Positions 5,044-7,733 of a DNA stretch of 7,733 nt are shown piece by piece; position 1 is the stretch's first letter, and each line of letters begins with the position of its first letter. The DNA lies in NCBI GenBank assembly GCA_028693695.1, contig JAQUUV010000097.1, forward strand, positions 1 to 7,733, given 5' to 3'. The position numbers were made by a program, and so were the translations under genes. This stretch comes from Syntrophomonas sp. GTDB taxonomy: Bacteria > Bacillota > Syntrophomonadia > Syntrophomonadales > Syntrophomonadaceae. Under the pieces are notes generated by a model. That model saw nothing but the letters and a program-made list of their open reading frames with translations, did not search any database and was not told the DNA's origin.

Positions 5044-7733
5044 TCAATTCTCCGCATACTCACCTGACCATAGATCCTTACTCGTGCTGGGGAGCCAATC
5101 GAGCTTCATTTTATTTTTTAGTTCATCAAGCTGCTGGCTGCCTGTTACGGTCACCTGGGCATATTCCCGGGTACCTCTCAAAGCTGAAGCCTCAACTCCT
5201 GCCGTCAAACCTACGTTGTCTGAGAATGGCGAAGAGATGCTGCCCTCTACACCAGCTCTGACATCTATATCATTAGGTGAGAAAAGGCCATTGCTGCCTC
5301 TGGCAGCAGTAAATCCAAAGGATGATTTAATTCCTGTCCCTGCTACTTCTCCGCTAACTTCAAGCCCGCCATCAAAGGTCGTTGTATTGCGGATATGGTT
5401 TGTAGCTCCGCTTAAACTTATGCTGGCAATGGGGAGATCGAGGCCAAACTGCCAGTTAGACTTATAGGGACTGATTTTCCCTTTAAAAACCCCAAAATTA
5501 AAATCACATTCGTATTTTTTTATGAACTCCTTATAATATTGGGAGTTTTCATCCAATACTCCTGCATCAAAGTTTTTCTTGTCTGCCATGTTCTTCTGGA
5601 TCAGCTCATTAGCAAGTCTATGTCTTTCATTTTCCATTTCTTCAACCAGGGCTTGTATTTCTTCAATAGGGCAATCACATGCTGCCGGGTTGTAATAAGG
5701 TGCCATGGTATAGGCTGATAAGATGTTACTAAACGCCGTCTTTAAATTGGTAGAAATACTGCTTCTTAATTCTTCCTCAAGCTGATCCCTGACCTTTTCA
5801 TCAGAGATCAGCATGATGTGCTTCATACAGTCGTTATACATCTGCTCAGAGTACTTACTGTTTTTCTTGTAGGCTACACTGGCCTCCCGGGTTGCCTGAC
5901 CCCAGTACGGATCTCCGATATGGTTAAATTGGGTATAATATTGGACGTGTAGTCGATGGATCTTTACTAATTTTTGATCCCCATCCAAATTGGAATCATC
6001 TTCTATCTCCATCAGAGCACCATTATATTCCGTAATTAGGGGAGTTATTTTACTTATATATTGTGCACAAATTTCTCCGATTGTGGCCCCGGCCTTAGTA
6101 TTAACATTTCTTAAATACGATCCATACCCAGTGAGCTTGGGGCTTAATGCCAGTACGTTGTAGCGCTGTATAAGCAGGTCGTTAGGGTTGGCGTAGGAGT
6201 AAGGATTTAAGGTCATTACTTTAAATTCTGGCCTGGTCTTAGCCAATTCTTCATACGCCTGCGTCGGGTCTCCCTGTTTAGCTTGAGCGGTGGCAGCTTG
6301 TAATCTGTGCAGGTAGTCCTGTGCATTGTCGGCAATATTTTCTACCCCGGATATATTAACTTGCGGGTCCCAGTTTTCATATTTTTCCGGATTTTTCATG
6401 GCATCGTTTATTATTTCTTCAGTATTATTGACATCAAACCCCAGGTCAACATCTACGCCTAGCTGTTCCAACATATCAAGCTGTGATTTTATGATGGCTT
6501 CGGTGTCGTAGCCATTTGTCTGCATCCCGGTTTGAGCATAAGCATCACTAAAAGCTTCAAGTGCAGCCTGAGCCTGGGGGGTCCCCATTGCTTCTAAACT
6601 TGCATATTGCAAGATGTAATCAACATTGGGAGCCTTATAAACCATTTTGCTCTGCAGATTGTCTATATCTTTTTTCATTTTAGCAGATGCTTGGGCATCG
6701 ACTCCGCTAATAAAGTCGCCTGCCGTGACTGCAGGAACCTGTTTCAGTTTTTCCATATGCGTTTCAAATGCTGGTTCTGAAAACTCTGCTGGCAAATCCA
6801 GTTTTTCGGGGGAAATCTGCTGTCCGACTTTAGAAACGGTACGGGCAAAAGCAGGATAGTATTTTGCATCCTTGGCAATCAGTTCTAATGCCTTATCAAA
6901 CTGCTTTTGGGACATATAGTAGTTGTACAATCCCATGCGCGCCCGCCAATATGAACCGTCGATTCCCAGTGCAGCATTAAATGCAGCCAGAGCATTGTCG
7001 GCTCTTCCCATATCAAGCAGCAAATTACCCAGACTGGAAAGTATGACAGGGCTATCATGTTTATTAACTGGAGCTGCACCTACTGCATAATAATACATCC
7101 TGACGGCATCACCATAAAATTGATTTTTCTTATCCGATCCACCGCCATTACCTTCCAGCACCAAGTCGTCATAATAGCTGGCTATGGCAGATGCCAGATT
7201 TGAGGCTGCTATAGGGCTTTTAGGATCAGAGGAGAAAACAGCACCAGCCAGAGCCAGATAAGCATTTTTGGCATTGGTATAGCTTACCATTATCGCCACG
7301 TTTCCAGAATTGGTCCGGGCAATCGCGGTATTGGTGTTTTGCCCGTTAAAAGTCGGTTGCCAGGTTACTGTTTTTCTATACTCACCCTGAAAGTCACTCT
7401 CAATATTGGGGTATGCTAACTGATGATATTTTTGGGCTATCTTAAGAGCCTCATCGACACTTGTGGAAACGTTAAGGTCTTTAATACCTAGATCGGGAAT
7501 TCCCGGATATAATGCTTGAGGTTTATTCTGTATATTGTTGTTGATTCCTGCGGCGCCAGATTCAGAAGCTCTATTGCAGACGATTACAGCCTGTTCACGG
7601 GTAGCATTACGGTCCGGAGCATATTGGCCATTGCCTACGCCTGAAACCAGACCGGTCCTAAAACAATAGTAAACGCCTTCTTGGGCCCATGACTGAATCA
7701 TATTGTCATCGGTAAATTTAGTTGCTCCAGTGG
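5044..7733 (-). CDS. SLH-domain surface protein with TPR repeats and a beta-rich C-terminus (5' end outside window)
   Basis: About 895 residues are visible; the frame stays open past ATG 7701 to the window edge, so the start is missing. The visible part opens inside an S-layer homology domain (FTDDNMIQSWAQEGVYYCFRTGLVSG, then QYAPDRNATREQAVIVCNR; about 7716-7570), which normally anchors proteins to pyruvylated cell-wall polymer. More SLH copies and a signal peptide probably lie upstream. Two TPR-like helical hairpins follow (SSLGNLLLDMGRADNALAAFNAAL and YYMSQKQFDKALELIAK; about 7050-6850). A long helical middle (about 6800-5520) matches nothing I recognise; it contains CDCP and coiled-coil-like VEEMENERHRLANELIQKN. 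The last roughly 155 residues (5514-5044) are rich in Gly/Ser/Thr and alternating hydrophobic residues, suggesting beta strands. Role: exported surface protein; function unknown. A lipoprotein gene follows after 112 nt, apparently with its own promoter. Confidence 0.85.
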   Translation of the reverse strand, partial: TGATKFTDDNMIQSWAQEGVYYCFRTGLVSGVGNGQYAPDRNATREQAVIVCNRASESGAAGINNNIQNKPQALYPGIPDLGIKDLNVSTSVDEALKIAQKYHQLAYPNIESDFQGEYRKTVTWQPTFNGQNTNTAIARTNSGNVAIMVSYTNAKNAYLALAGAVFSSDPKSPIAASNLASAIASYYDDLVLEGNGGGSDKKNQFYGDAVRMYYYAVGAAPVNKHDSPVILSSLGNLLLDMGRADNALAAFNAALGIDGSYWRARMGLYNYYMSQKQFDKALELIAKDAKYYPAFARTVSKVGQQISPEKLDLPAEFSEPAFETHMEKLKQVPAVTAGDFISGVDAQASAKMKKDIDNLQSKMVYKAPNVDYILQYASLEAMGTPQAQAALEAFSDAYAQTGMQTNGYDTEAIIKSQLDMLEQLGVDVDLGFDVNNTEEIINDAMKNPEKYENWDPQVNISGVENIADNAQDYLHRLQAATAQAKQGDPTQAYEELAKTRPEFKVMTLNPYSYANPNDLLIQRYNVLALSPKLTGYGSYLRNVNTKAGATIGEICAQYISKITPLITEYNGALMEIEDDSNLDGDQKLVKIHRLHVQYYTQFNHIGDPYWGQATREASVAYKKNSKYSEQMYNDCMKHIMLISDEKVRDQLEEELRSSISTNLKTAFSNILSAYTMAPYYNPAACDCPIEEIQALVEEMENERHRLANELIQKNMADKKNFDAGVLDENSQYYKEFIKKYECDFNFGVFKGKISPYKSNWQFGLDLPIASISLSGATNHIRNTTTFDGGLEVSGEVAGTGIKSSFGFTAARGSNGLFSPNDIDVRAGVEGSISSPFSDNVGLTAGVEASALRGTREYAQVTVTGSQQLDELKNKMKLDWLPSTSKDLWSGEYAEN

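Noticed and set aside
4985..5467. A 160-codon plus-strand open frame
   Set aside because: It lies opposite the SLH gene tail and the lipoprotein leader, has no recognisable domain, and looks like a shadow of the real minus-strand gene.
5044..5514. The beta-rich tail of the SLH protein as an OmpM-type outer-membrane barrel
   Set aside because: SLH plus barrel exists in diderm Bacillota, but this tail is too short for a full barrel and ends in EYAEN rather than a terminal aromatic residue. The TPR and helical middle also do not fit that architecture.

Overview
The window looks like chromosomal DNA from a low-to-mid GC Bacillota, most likely a clostridial anaerobe. The evidence is an FMN-riboswitch-controlled riboflavin operon in the order ribD-ribE-ribBA, an S-layer-homology (SLH) surface protein, strong AAGGAGG-type ribosome binding sites, and a probable selenocysteine protein. 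A Syntrophomonas/Peptococcaceae-like host is a guess. All genes lie on the minus strand, so transcription runs from high to low coordinates. No plus-strand gene, RNA gene other than the riboswitch, or CRISPR array was seen.

From the transcription-upstream end: (1) 7733-5044 is the 3' part of a large SLH-TPR surface protein whose start is outside the window. (2) 4931-4251 is a short lipoprotein with its own promoter. (3) 4250-3340 is a compact 911-bp mobile element. It carries a Y1/HUH (REP-associated, IS200-like) transposase and is bounded by two 31-bp near-palindromic inverted ends. (4) 3226-2705 is a cyclophilin-type peptidyl-prolyl isomerase (ppiB-like) with a clear promoter only 7 bp from the element end. 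(5) 2616-2251 is a 121-codon thioredoxin-like gene interrupted by one in-frame UGA at codon 23. The UGA is followed at the expected distance by SECIS-like hairpins, so I read this as a selenoprotein that a standard ORF call cuts to a 78-residue TTG-started fragment. (6) 2240-1991 is the regulatory leader of the rib operon: promoter, FMN riboswitch and intrinsic terminator. (7) 1913-1 holds ribD, ribE and the start of ribB/ribBA, tightly packed.

The rib genes form one FMN-repressed pathway: RibD makes the pyrimidine intermediate, RibB/RibBA the dihydroxybutanone phosphate, and RibE the final riboflavin (lumazine synthase is presumably just outside). The lipoprotein and SLH protein are neighbours that both act at the cell envelope. 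The strongest candidate for something undescribed is the probable selenoprotein, with its U-x-C motif and Cys/Ser-rich segment.
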